Assembly: GCA_029717555.1 (NCBI GenBank)
Contig: JAMDHS010000003.1
Span: forward strand, 62,001 to 126,000
Length of the DNA stretch: 64,000 nt
DNA from: Peribolospora baueri
Taxonomy: Eukaryota; Basidiomycota; Peribolosporomycetes; Peribolosporales; Peribolosporaceae
Reading direction: 5' to 3'
The translations under genes were made by a program, and so were the position numbers. Within the stretch, counting starts at the first letter, position 1, and every line of letters begins with the position of its first letter. Below, piece after piece: positions 39,393 to 49,248 of this stretch. The notes under the pieces are model-generated. The model did no database searches and was not told the DNA's origin. It was given only the letters and a program-made list of their open reading frames with translations.

Positions 39393-39874
39393 ATGCTCAA
39401 CCTCTTCCGTACCTTTGTCGCCCTCGCCTTGGCCATCACCGTCCTTGAGCCACGTGCGGCGGCCCTTGCCGTACCGGCATCGTATGTACAGACTGGCCGC
39501 CCCATTTCCGAGAGAGAAGAGGGTACCGAGAAGGGCTCGGCGGCACGGCAGTCTGTCACAGTGTGAGTCGGAGCTTGGTGCTGCCACAAGGGCTCGATGA
39601 ACGGTCTTTGTCTCGTCGTTCATCCATCCATCCTCTCCTGCTCTCCAAAACTGGCTCCACGCGACGTGCTCCGCTCATTTTATGCACCTTCTTCCATTCC
39701 GTTTCCCCGTGTCGGCCCCAAAGGAGCGCCACTGGCTGTACGAGCCGTTATGAGATCCTCGCTGGCCGACCCGCGATCGTGACTGTCTGTCCTCCAGGCG
39801 TGCCTCTGCCTGAACCCGACGAGGTCAAATGGCCTAACATCCCATGGCGTAGGGCAGACCCTACCGCTAGCTAG
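39393..39874 (+). CDS. predicted small secreted protein, two cysteines
   Basis: I do not recognise a family. Two exons (39393-39562, 39724-39874) join in phase to give 106 residues. The N-terminus MLNLFRTFVALALAITVLEP continues to AAALA and looks like a signal peptide with cleavage near residue 26. The mature part of about 80 residues has only two cysteines (in TGCTSRYEIL and VTVCPPG) and ends DEVKWPNIPWRRADPTAS. The donor is GTGAGT; the acceptor is AAG (39721-39723), which is unusual but occurs in other genes here. The single possible disulfide and small size resemble fungal secreted or effector-like proteins, but no function can be assigned. The model is weaker than those of its neighbours because no homologue guides it. 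Confidence 0.45.
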
Positions 39875-40209
39875 TTCGTGCTTGTACTTAGCTTGTACGT
39901 GTAGTGGAGGTCGTCGAAGTACGAAGCGTCAGAGGTCTTTATGACCGTTAAATCGCTGGTCTCCGCCTGCGACATGAGAGGACCTTCCGAACGTCTACCA
40001 CACTGTGGGCAATTGAAAGAAGAACCTCGGATCGAGTCGTCAAGACTTGTCAGCCAGCGAACCCCGATAGCGAACCGGGACGGAGGACGGAGACGCAGGA
40101 CTGGCTAAAATTACATGGTGCAAGGCATGCCTATATCGTACAATGCGAAACGAGAGCGGAGAAGTGAAGGACGCCCCCCTCCAAACGCCAAGTCTCGACT
40201 GGGGGGTGT
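39875..40209. other. convergent intergenic spacer
   Basis: This 335 bp lies between the convergent ends of the small secreted protein gene and THOC5. It should contain both 3' ends. No gene or repeat is seen. Confidence 0.4.
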
Positions 40210-41290
40210 TCAGGAAGAGTCTTGCGCGAGACCGCTCTGGACCGCCTTTGCGTTCTTCGGATGATGAAAGAGCACGAATGACGCGGTCCCAGAGAAGAAC
40301 AAAAGAGGTCTTGTCAGTCGTGCGCTATAGAGCGATGCTCTCGTCCAAGGAGGCACAAGTCACTCACCTGGACCAGCTGATCCAACTGTCGGTCGAGCTC
40401 CTCCAGCTGCGCCTTCTTCTCCCTGTTCTCCTTAGTCAACGCTGCCTTTTCGGTAAGCAGGTCCTTTTTCACCCGTTCGAGCCTTATATAGGCAAAAAAG
40501 GACGAGAGAAGTGGCGTGTGAGAAAAAAGAATCTGACGGCCTTAGCTTAATGTATATCACTTGGAATCCATCAACCCAGATCTAGGCTCGAGCGCGGCCG
40601 ACTCACCTCTGTCGCTCGTCGAGCTCAAACTGGAGACGGTTGAGCATGAGCTGGTGAGGATCGCTCATGGCCTCCTCCTTGCGCAAGTCCTCCGGAGCGA
40701 GGCGGAGGAAGTCCTCCAGGGAGTGAATGTCCACGTCCTGGTATATTGAGCTGTGGGCGCGGGGCCATGAAAGGGTGTTGGCGTCAGCGTTCCATGGTCC
40801 CGAAAAGCGCGACCGAGCCAGTCAGAAGACACACTGCCAGACGACTCTGTGGACAGGAGACCCACCGGAACTCCTTGCATCGCTTGATCTCTCCCTCGAG
40901 ATATTCCCTTTCGTACACCAAATTCTGCAGGCCGAGGTGCATCTTGTCCATCCGCGCCCTCGCCCCGACAACGTTGGCCTTGGCGTGCTTAGAGGCGTTG
41001 TACGTCTGTCGGTTGAGGGCCTTGAGCTGGGCGAAGAGGGGAGAGGAAGCGGAGACGAGGGCGGCCATATCAGGCTCGCCCGCTCCGGACAATTGGGCCT
41101 TCAAAAGAGCGGAGGAGAGATCGCGGAGGTCGGATAGGAGCTGGTGCGTGTGCTGAGCGAGCCGAAAAAGAAAGGAGTCGAGACGTGAGCCACGTTCAGG
41201 TCCGGTGCATCGGTCTAGCAATAGCCACGACGCTCGCTCGCTTACCTCTGTGTTGAGCGGCGCACCTGGCACAGACTCGTCCAAAGTCAT
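40210..41290 (-). CDS. THOC5: THO complex subunit 5 homologue (THOC5/Fmip family)
   Basis: THO couples transcription to mRNA export. Five exons (41246-41290, 40866-41152, 40607-40750, 40368-40482, 40210-40254) sum to exactly 211 residues. The conserved THOC5 core is clear: GLQNLVYEREYLEGEIKRCK, then EFRSIYQDVDIHSLEDFLRL, and DPHQLMLNRLQFELDERQRL. It continues into a coiled coil (LERVKKDLLTEKAALTKENR) ending QLDQLVQNAKAVQSGLAQDS. Human THOC5 is about 680 residues; this protein contains only the N-terminal coiled-coil module, as seen in some fungal relatives. Exons 4 and 5 both follow AAG acceptors (40483-40485, 40255-40257). The frame is open upstream of 41290, so a longer N-terminus is possible. 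The gene is head to head with ATG8. Confidence 0.88.
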
Positions 41291-41645
41291 GACTGAGATG
41301 GGATGCTGAGGGCAGACGGTGAGCATACACAAGCCGCCTCTTGTCTTCCTCGACGCAAGCGTTCCCATCCGCTCCATCTCCGTGACATGCCGGCCGGAAG
41401 CGGGCCTAGGCGGCGCTGGGCCACGCGATCGCGTCTGCGGCACATCTCCGTCCCCAGCGGGCGGGTGACCCCTGGCGACGGAGCGTGGTCAGCGGCAAGT
41501 CAGTCAGTGCGGCGGTCAGTCGCCTGCGTCGTCACCACCAACTCGGCCACCTCCCAGCACGTTCACAAGCCTTTCCTCGACCACATCCGATCTCCAGCAA
41601 CACTCTCACCTTCCACCTCCTCTCTCATACTCCTTTTACCTCGAA
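41291..41645. promoter_or_regulatory. shared divergent promoter THOC5 / ATG8
   Basis: 355 bp separates the two start codons (shorter if THOC5 starts further upstream). Position makes it a bidirectional promoter. A C/T-rich stretch (about 41570-41640) precedes the ATG8 start. No TATA box or known autophagy element was recognised. Confidence 0.5.
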
Positions 41646-42533
41646 ATGCGCTCCAAGTTCAAGGACGAACACCCGTTCGGTAAGTGGCGCCCCGCGGCCA
41701 TTATCTGCCTCTCTTGTCTCCGCACGACGTTTGCGTTCTTCGCAAATCAGTCGACATCCGTTCGCTGACTTTGTCTCTCCCCGCTTTTTTTGTCTTGTCC
41801 GCTACTCCGTTTGATCTCCTCCTTCACTCGTTTACCTCCCATCTCCACCCAACCAGAGAAGCGCAAGGCCGAGGCGGAGCGCATCCGGCAAAAGTATCCG
41901 GACCGCATCCCGGTGAGCGTCTTCACCTCGCTCTCGTCTCGCTAGGCATGTGATACGGCCTAGCGCGAGAGAACCTGCTCCGCTCGTTTTTCCCTCGCTT
42001 CATGCGACGACGTTTTCAACATATTTATCTTCTGACAACGGATTTCATGTCCCGCAATCCCTTTTCCTTCAGGTCATCTGCGAGAAGGCGGACCGAACTG
42101 ACATCCCTACCATCGACAAGAAGAAGTATTTGGTGCCAGCTGTGCGTAATGTGTGCCTCTCATCCTCCCGTTTCACTCTTCACCGCTCACACGTCTTCTC
42201 GCATTTGCGACCGCAACGAACAGGATCTTACCGTGGGACAGTTCGTCTACGTGATCCGCAAACGCATCAAGTTAGCTCCAGAAAAAGCCATTTTTATCTT
42301 TGTCGACGAGGTCCTCCCTCCGACAGCCGCTTTGATGAGCGCAATCTACGAGGAACACAAGGACGAGGACGGGTTCCTTTACGTGTCGTGAGTGCATCCG
42401 TTCCGTGACGTGGAAGCAAGGCCGTTGTTCAGAACTCGAAGCTCGCTCGCTCACGCGGTCGTCTCCTCGTTCTGTCCGCTCTTGCGTTCCGCTGGTAAGA
42501 TACTCCGGCGAGAACACCTTTGGTTGTTCATGA
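41646..42533 (+). CDS. ATG8: autophagy ubiquitin-like protein Atg8
   Basis: Atg8 is conjugated to phosphatidylethanolamine and drives autophagosome growth. Five exons (41646-41679, 41857-41912, 42073-42141, 42224-42387, 42500-42533) sum to exactly 118 residues. The sequence is nearly textbook: [73 protein letters not shown] and [15 protein letters not shown]. Gly116 is the lipidation residue and is followed by a two-residue tail (Cys-Ser) that Atg4 must remove; yeast has a single Arg there. The last exon (34 nt) carries the whole Gly-containing end and follows an AAG acceptor (42497-42499). The gene shares a promoter with THOC5. Confidence 0.98.
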
Positions 42534-43496
42534 AGAGCCAACGGTGCCCGTCGAGATGAGGCGATGGTCGTAAGTCGTCGCGGCATGGGTTCTTGCCGTC
42601 GTCGCTGCCGTCGCCCTCGCGACTCTTTAGGCCTTTTGATAATACTTTCTTTCTCTCCTCGCTCCGTTCGTTGTCGTCTTGATTTCACACGTAGTCTTTC
42701 ACCCTGCCTGCTCTAACGCCCCCCACTCTATGCAGGCCGTGCAGACCCGAGCCAGAGCCCAAACGTAGGCTCTATCCGTTTTCGTCTCGTCAATTTTTTT
42801 TTCCCTTTTTGTCCGGTTTCGATCCCACGTCCATCCTCTGTAACTTTACCACACTCTCGTTTTGTCAACCTCTCCTTTCCCACTCGCGTCTTATTCCCCC
42901 CCAGCCCCGGGTCTCGCGCGCGTCGCTGGTCGACTCGGTCACAAGCGGACGGACCGGTCTGACCTATCGACCACGGACCGAATCCAGATTCGTGTGTGGT
43001 CGAGGAGACATGCCTCGCCTCGGGCCCGATCGATCGCTGAAAGCTGTTTTTTTCGCAGTAATCGAACGAACGAAACACGTTGATGTGTAGCTGGGTGGAG
43101 GGCAAGCGCGTGTGGCACGGTGACGCCGGAAGAAGAGCAAAGGTCGAAATGAAAGCTTGCGGGGGCACACGTGCGTCCGTCCGGCGTGCCCTCAAGACCG
43201 CGCGTGGGTTCACTGCATGACAGCGACGTCCGCGGGATGGACGGATGGCGACGTCGGGCCGAGGACGAGTTGTCTAGTCCAGTACGGTCTTGCTTGCTCC
43301 ATACGACGCATCGCATCGCTCGCCCGTACACACACACACACAAGCACCCACCCACAGACCCGTCTCGTTCCCATCCTATGGTTTCCACCGGCGATCAAGG
43401 GCTCTCTGCTCTGCGACGGGTTACGAAGCGACATATAATTATACATATCGATGTCATACAAGGAAAGAGGAAAGAGGCGATTTTTCATTTTCTTCA
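42534..43496. other. convergent intergenic region ATG8 / GPI protein
   Basis: This 963 bp lies between convergent gene ends. It has T-rich patches (for example near 42795) suitable for 3' ends and a short CA run near 43328-43341. Frames on both strands lack motifs. No gene is supported. Confidence 0.4.
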
Positions 43497-44479
43497 TCAC
43501 GCGGCCAGGGCCCAAACGACGACGAGGGCTGGCAGCGTGAGGAGGAGGGACGAAGTGGGACCGACGGCGGCGGCGGCGGCGTTGTTGACGTCTATCAGGC
43601 TGAGGGAGTTGCCGATGCTCGCGTTGAGGCAGTTGAAGTAGATCATGTTGACCGTCGATGGGAGGGGCGCAAGGTGTCGTTGGCGGAGGGCGCGGCAGCG
43701 GCGGCGGCGGCGGCGGACGAGTTGGTCTCGAGGTCGGGAAAAGTGCTGTTGTATCCTTGTAGAAGGAGGGCAAAGGAACTTGCGCGATAGTATTGGACGA
43801 CCTGTTGAGAGGGTCAGGGCCGGCAGAGCCGCTGAAATCGGCACCCTTGGTATGCGCGACGATGGAGCAATTGGCGCGCTCTAACGCGATCACGAGGTCG
43901 TTTACACTGTTGCTGTCGCCATACAGCGCAAACGTGTTGCCCGGCGGTCCCTGGGTGCCATTCGTCGGTGGAGACGGGTAGGCCCAGCTGGGCAGAAGGG
44001 TGTATGTGGTGAGCGCGCCGCCCGGCCGCGAGTTGTTGTCTGCGGGGCCGTAAATGTGGGACTCGTAGAACTACCGTGGCGGCACGGGAGATGGGCATAA
44101 ATGGGTGAGCTGGTGAGAAAGAGAAGCGAGCACACGAGCACCGTCCGTCTGCACTCACAAAAGGATGGCCCGGGAAGTAAAGAGGCCAAAAGACGAAAGG
44201 TGGGCCGCCGCCGCCGACGCCGGCGCCAGAGTATCCAGAGCCGTAAGAGCGCGATCCATAAATCTGAGCTCGAGTAGCACCGCCGGCAGAACGGCCTTTG
44301 AAAGGCCCGTTGGAGACGGTGTAGGGCTTTCCGCCGTTGGACATTGACGAGCCGCGCGTGGTTGAGCCGCCGGAGACGGAGTATGGCGGAGGACTTGGGG
44401 GCAAGCAAAGGGACGGGGGTGAGGTTAGGAACGAGCGACGAGGAGTAGGAGCGGAAACTCACGGAGCGCCTTTGCTGTA

Positions 44480-44510
<31 letters not shown>

Positions 44511-44641
44511 GATCCGCCGGAGCTGCCCTTGGATCCTGAAGACGAGCCACCACCACCACCTCGACCTCCTCCTCCTCCTCCTTTGCTCCCACCGCCCTTA
44601 CGCTTGCCAAGGCGATCAGAAATGCCAGAGACGTGGGGCGC
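43497..44641 (-). CDS. glycine-rich, predicted GPI-anchored surface protein (conserved basidiomycete family), model incomplete
   Basis: The parts that can be placed are: exon 44463-44641 (basic, Gly/Ser-rich: DRLGKRKGGGSKGGGGGG), exon 44159-44393 (KPYTVSNGPFKGRSAGGATR, then YGSGYSGAGVGGGGPPFVFW), and a third exon from 44070 (FYESHIYGPADNNSRPGGAL; YGDSNSVNDLVIALERANCS). A Cys-containing stretch (VQYYRASSFALLLQGYNST) and MIYFNCLNASIGNSLSLIDV follow, before a C-terminal hydrophobic GPI-signal-like end (SSLLLTLPALVVVWALAA). From memory, fungal proteins with a KRKGGGG start, RPGG and YYRASS motifs form a conserved surface family of unknown function. The first exon and signal peptide are not resolved. 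Two frame changes near 43800 and 43690 are not explained by obvious introns, so this is either a decayed copy or a sequence error. The N-terminus, and whether the gene is functional, are uncertain. Confidence 0.6.
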
Positions 44642-44738
44642 CTAGGGGAAGGGGCAGGGGAAGGCAAGGAGGAAGAAAGATGAAGAGGAGAAGGAGAGAC
44701 GAAGCTCGGCATCGTCCCTTGTATTTGTACTGACGAAA

Positions 44739-44770
44739 GAACGAACGAACGAACGAACGAACGAACGAAC
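44739..44770 (+). repeat. (GAAC)8 tetranucleotide repeat
   Basis: Eight perfect GAAC units are seen directly, close upstream of the glycine-rich exon. It is probably a polymorphic microsatellite in the promoter or 5' leader. Confidence 0.9.
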
Positions 44771-44810
44771 AGACGGACGGATGGGGAGGGATGAAGGGAC
44801 GGAACGGGCG

Positions 44811-44830
44811 GTGCTGTGCTGTGCTGTGCT
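44811..44830 (+). repeat. (GTGCT)4 pentanucleotide repeat
   Basis: Four perfect GTGCT units are followed by GT-rich sequence. Simple sequence in a non-coding region. Confidence 0.85.
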
Positions 44831-45085
44831 GTGTGTGCTATGCTTGGCCCGCGCGTACGTGGGTGTGTGGGTGTGGGTATGGGTGTGGTGTGGTTTTCCA
44901 AGCCGCGTCTTTGTTAAGATGACGATCCTGCTACTCGCCGACCACCCTCACCGAGCGAGCGAAAGGAGCGAGGGCTTGCAACTGCAACTGCAGCAGCAAC
45001 ACCGACCCCACCTGCCCCGGCCACCGATCGATTGACGGATGTCACCGCCGCAGCAGGGCCAGCGGTCGCACACGACTTTATGACG

Positions 45086-45120
45086 TCGGTCGGTCGGTCG
45101 GTCGGTCGGTTGGTCGGTCG
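45086..45120 (+). repeat. (GGTC)n tetranucleotide repeat
   Basis: About nine TCGG/GGTC units in tandem with one T interruption. Simple sequence in the spacer upstream of the GPI gene. Confidence 0.85.
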
Positions 45121-45722
45121 GGACGACGTAGGGGGTTAACTTGGGACTTGCCGACACAGAAACCACAGTTAACCCATTCATCCAAACCGACAAACAGACA
45201 GACAAACCGACAAACAAACGCAAACAGGACAAACATGAAAACATGCGATCCACCGAACCGAACCGAACCGAATCGATTTCCGGCGATTCCGATCCCGATT
45301 CCGATTCCGATTCCGAGAAATTCCCAAAGGCGTGAAGCGACGGCTGCGACTACGACTACGACTACGACCAGGACTACGACCAATGACGGACGGACGACGG
45401 AAGGCAGGGGAAAGGGAGAGGGTAGGTAGACGAGGTCGACGGAGCGGACCGTGGATAAGGGGATGATGGGGATAACAAAGAATGGGAATGGGAATGGGGG
45501 ATGGGGGATGGGGGGATGAATTGAGCGCGCGACGCGACAGACAGAAAGAAAGAAAAAAGGGAGAATGAACATGGAGACCGGACATGGATGGAGAGATGGA
45601 GAGGGGTACCGGATACCGAAGGCGCCAGGCGAGAGAACGAGATGGATGGGGGCGCGAAAGGGAAGAAGAGCGAGCGAGCGAACGAGCGTGCGAAGGGAGA
45701 GAAAGAGAAAATCGCTTCGGGA

Positions 45723-48700
45723 TCATGACCACTGGGCGGGGGGCGGCAGAGGAACACGGTCAGCCATCGACGCCACGCCTACCGACGACCGAACTGGCGC
45801 GCTCACCTTCGATGGCCCAAACCCTCCTGGCGGGGGAGACTTGAGCGGTATAAAGTTTGAATCGCTGGTGTAGAGGAACACGGTATTGCCCCACCAGTTG
45901 ATCTGCGACGGCGCGGCAAGAAGACGAAGATGAGTCAACAAAGGCCGACAACGACGGAGTGACAGACGCGCGCACCTGTAAAGATCCATTCTTGGGGAAT
46001 TGGAGGGCAAAGAAGATGAAGAGGGTGGAGAGGATGGTGCCAGAGTCGAGGGCGGCGGAGAGGACAAAGTTGTATTTTGACCACCATCGGAAGTTGCGCC
46101 GGCGCATGACGTATTCTGGAGGCAGAAGCGAACGAGCGAGCGAGCGAGCGGCGGAGAGGCAGAGAGCGAACGAGCGGACAAGCGAGTCAAGTCAGCTCAG
46201 CTCGGTCCAAAAGCCATCCACCGTTCACTCACGAAAGATAAATCCAACGAGCGCCCAAGAGGAATAATTGATGCCCGTTCCAGGGGGGATAAAGTTCGAT
46301 CCGGTCAAGATGACAGGCCAGGAGATGTACTTGATCCAGCTGTTCGTGTACCGTTTGCCAAGGAGCCAGAAGGGGACGGGGATAAAGGCGCCGAAGAGAA
46401 GGGACCACAAGGCGGGGTGGTAGATGGATCGGTAACCGAAGAGGCGGTCTGGGCCGATGACGCCCCATACGATCGAGGCGGTGTAGAAGACACGGTAGTG
46501 AGGGCAGGTGAGGTGGTGGGCGTTGTTGGACGCGCACAGGTCGGAGATGTTGGCGAAGAGCCACTCCTTGACGCCGAGCTGGACGAAGGCGGAGACGAGG
46601 GTGGAGACGATTTGGACCTGGAACGTGGCCCTGGGCGGAATCTTCATGTAGTGGCCCAGCTTCAAGTCCTGGACGAAGGAGAGGGCGATGAGGAGAGACT
46701 GGACGGAGAAGGACTTGAAGATCTGCGGAGGGAACGAAGACGGGGTTGTGAGTTCACCTCGGCCCGGCTAGCCAGCCCGGCCCCTCGCGACGCACCATGT
46801 TAGCCAGCGGCTTTCCCCGAAGGATATAACCAGGAATAAGCTCTCCCCAGAGGTTAGTTCCAATGCCCTGTCCAGTCATAGCGTAGATGAAGCCGGCGGG
46901 GAGGACGTAGATGGCGGGGATGGCGAGGGCGAGAAGGACGGCCCACACCGGCATCGACGTCGAGTAAACCTCACAGGCGATGATGGCGAGGGCGAAAAAG
47001 AGGAGGAGGAAGGAAAGATACCACCAATCGGGCACTTCCGGGTAATTGCGCATAAACTTTGCGTGCACGTCGTCTTCCTCGCTTTTCACCTGTCGGATGC
47101 CCTTGTAGATGCTCTTGCCGTGGTAGAGGATGCAGTGGATGATGACCGAGGACGAGGTGGCAAAGCCGAGGATGTAGACCATGGCATAGGTCGTGGAGAG
47201 GTAGAGGGGCGAGTAGTTGGCGTAGCCGACGGGGTCGAACGACTTGTCCGCCGTCAGCACGCGGTCCACCTGGTACTCGTTGCCGTAGCGGTCATAGGCG
47301 CCGCCGGACGAGACGGGCAAGTAGGCAAAGTCCCAGGTGTTGGTGAAGTAAAGGATGGGCGCGACGAGCCAGTAGAAAAAGACAAATCCGGCAATGACGT
47401 TGGCCTCGGCCCACCACGGCGGGACCATGGGCGAGCCAATAAACGCAATCTCGGACCAGTCAAAAGTGAAGATGCCCATGCCGAGGCCGGACTCGACGCC
47501 GAAGAGCTGGTTGACCGGGACGCTGTCTGTGAAACGGGGCAGCAGCAAGGCAAGGCAAGGCGAGAAGGAATGGGCGGGGCAGACGCGGTCAGAGAGCGAA
47601 ACGGGGTGATGACAGGCGAAAGAAAGGGAAGAAAAAGGAAGGGAAGCTCACTCGGCCAGATCCAACAGACCCACGAAAAAGCGCTGAGAGCCTGAAAGAG
47701 GAACCCCGGCAAAAAATACCAAAAAAAGGCAGCAATGGAAGCAAGGCTAAAAAACTTGAACCTCGTCATCGTTCCATCCTCTCCATCCTCTTCAGCATGG
47801 AACGTATTGAGGATGGTGGCAGTGACAAGGTTTTGGGGCCAGATCATGCTAGCGGGCCAGACGAGGAAGCGGCGGCATACGCCGGCGAGGCCGAAGCCGA
47901 TGCATTGGGTGGAGAGGATGAGGAGGGCGGTGAAGCCCATGCCGACCGGGTTTGCGTAGAACTGTTTCGAGTCTTGGACGACGATGGTGTTCATGGCGTA
48001 GGCCGGGCCGATGGCGACGTTGGCCATGATGGAGACGCAGGCGTGCTCCTTGATGTTGAACGGGCCTGGGTTGAGGGAGAAGGCAAGGCCGCCCATCCAG
48101 GAGGGCATGTGGAAGGTTCGGATGGGCAAGGCCCAGGCGAGGAATTTGCCGAGCGGGTAGACGACCAGTTGGACGACGATGGGGCTGACTTGCGGGGCGG
48201 GGTAGCGGAAGTAGAGGAACATGTTGAGGGCGGAGGAGATGACGGTAAAGAGAAGACCGAGGAACCACATCCGGACGGTGAGCACGGGCATGTCCGGGTC
48301 GTCCACGTTGGACACCGACGCCCGGACTTCTGGGTACGGGCTGTCCTCCTCAATCTCCATCTCCATCTCGACGAGGCGCATGCCGTTCATGCCGACGCCT
48401 CCCATGCCGGTGACCATGCCGTCGGGCCCGTTTCCGCCGTATGCCCCGTATCCGCCGTAGGCGGAGGCAGTATCGCCGGCGGGGGCGAAGCGCACGGTGG
48501 AAGCGAGGTCGTTGTAGGCGTAGATGTCGCTCTTGTTGTCAGTGAGGCCGACGACGTCGACGATGCCGTCGTTGGTGTCGCCGGTGGGATGCTGATCGAC
48601 CCTGACGGCGCCGCCCTTGGGGCTCCAGGCGTAGCTCATCGAGCTGGTGCTGGGGGCGTGAACGTGTGCGGGGGGGGCGGGGGGAGGAGCGGCGTCGGCG

Positions 48701-49248
48701 TCCCAGGGCGAGTGATGGGATTGGGAGGGCGAGCGGGTGCGGGCGTCCCAGGGGAGGTGGTAGGAGGGCGAACGGGAGAGGGAATGGGTGGGAGAGTGGG
48801 CGAGGGCGACGGGGGATAATGCCTTGGGCGGGGTGGCGACGAGCGCTTGTGGTTGATCGCCGACGTGGGCGAGGGCGGGGGAGGGGCCGATGTCGGGAGG
48901 CACAAAGGCGAAGACGTCTTCGTCGTCTTCCTCTTCGTCGTCGTACTCCTCCTCGTCATACTCGTCGTACTCCTCCAGGGGATACTGCCATTGTTGGTGA
49001 TGGAGGTGGGGCTGGGCGGGGTCGGGGTCGGCGGGGCCGTCCCGTGTTCTTCGTCCGCCGGCGGTGATGGGTCTGGAGGAGGCGGAGGTGCCGGGACGTC
49101 GAGATGCGGAGGTGGTGGGGCGGCCGGGGGAGGCGGTTGCGCGGGTGGGGGGTCGATGGAAGGCGGGGGGGTGTTCACCGGTGCTGGTGCCGGGCCTCTG
49201 ATCGTCGTCGTCCTGGCCAGGAGCGGCATCGAAGGCGAAGCCGGACAT
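45723..49248 (-). CDS. oligopeptide transporter (OPT family)
   Basis: A proton-coupled plasma membrane transporter of short peptides or related metal-binding ligands. Six exons (47652-49248, 46796-47526, 46233-46722, 45976-46115, 45807-45902, 45723-45731) sum to exactly 1,020 residues from ATG 49248. The first 300 residues are disordered and Pro/Gly/Asp-rich, with an acidic run. Then VLTVRMWFLGLLFTVISSAL begins the membrane domain. Both OPT signatures are present: NPG in AFSLNPGPFNIKEHACV and KIPPR in HYMKIPPRATFQVQ. Other conserved parts are INEL-like VNQLFGVESGLGMGIFTFDW, YFTNTWDFAYLPVSSGGAYD and INWWGNTVFLYTSD. About 14-16 hydrophobic segments are visible, as expected. The final exon is only 9 nt (Trp-Ser-stop). 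The 75-nt intron before it (45732-45806) has no in-frame stop. The substrate cannot be predicted. Confidence 0.95.

Larger units (their letters stand above)
44642..45722. other. intergenic region upstream of the GPI protein gene
   Basis: This stretch of about 1.1 kb between two minus-strand genes should contain the missing 5' exon(s) and promoter of the glycine-rich protein, and the 3' end of the transporter. It is dominated by simple repeats (listed separately). The plus strand from 45178 to 45420 is a chain of CAAAC-, CCGATT- and CTACGA-like short tandem motifs. Confidence 0.45.

Noticed and set aside
44739-45420. Dense tandem motifs that could suggest an array such as CRISPR or a minisatellite
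   Set aside because: The units are 4-6 bp, directly abutting and without spacers. This is ordinary microsatellite DNA in a fungal nuclear genome.
47797-48819. 340-codon plus-strand open frame
   Set aside because: Antisense to the first exon of the OPT transporter, whose membrane segments and NPG motif are unambiguous. The frame shows only compositional Val/Asp/Gly/His content.
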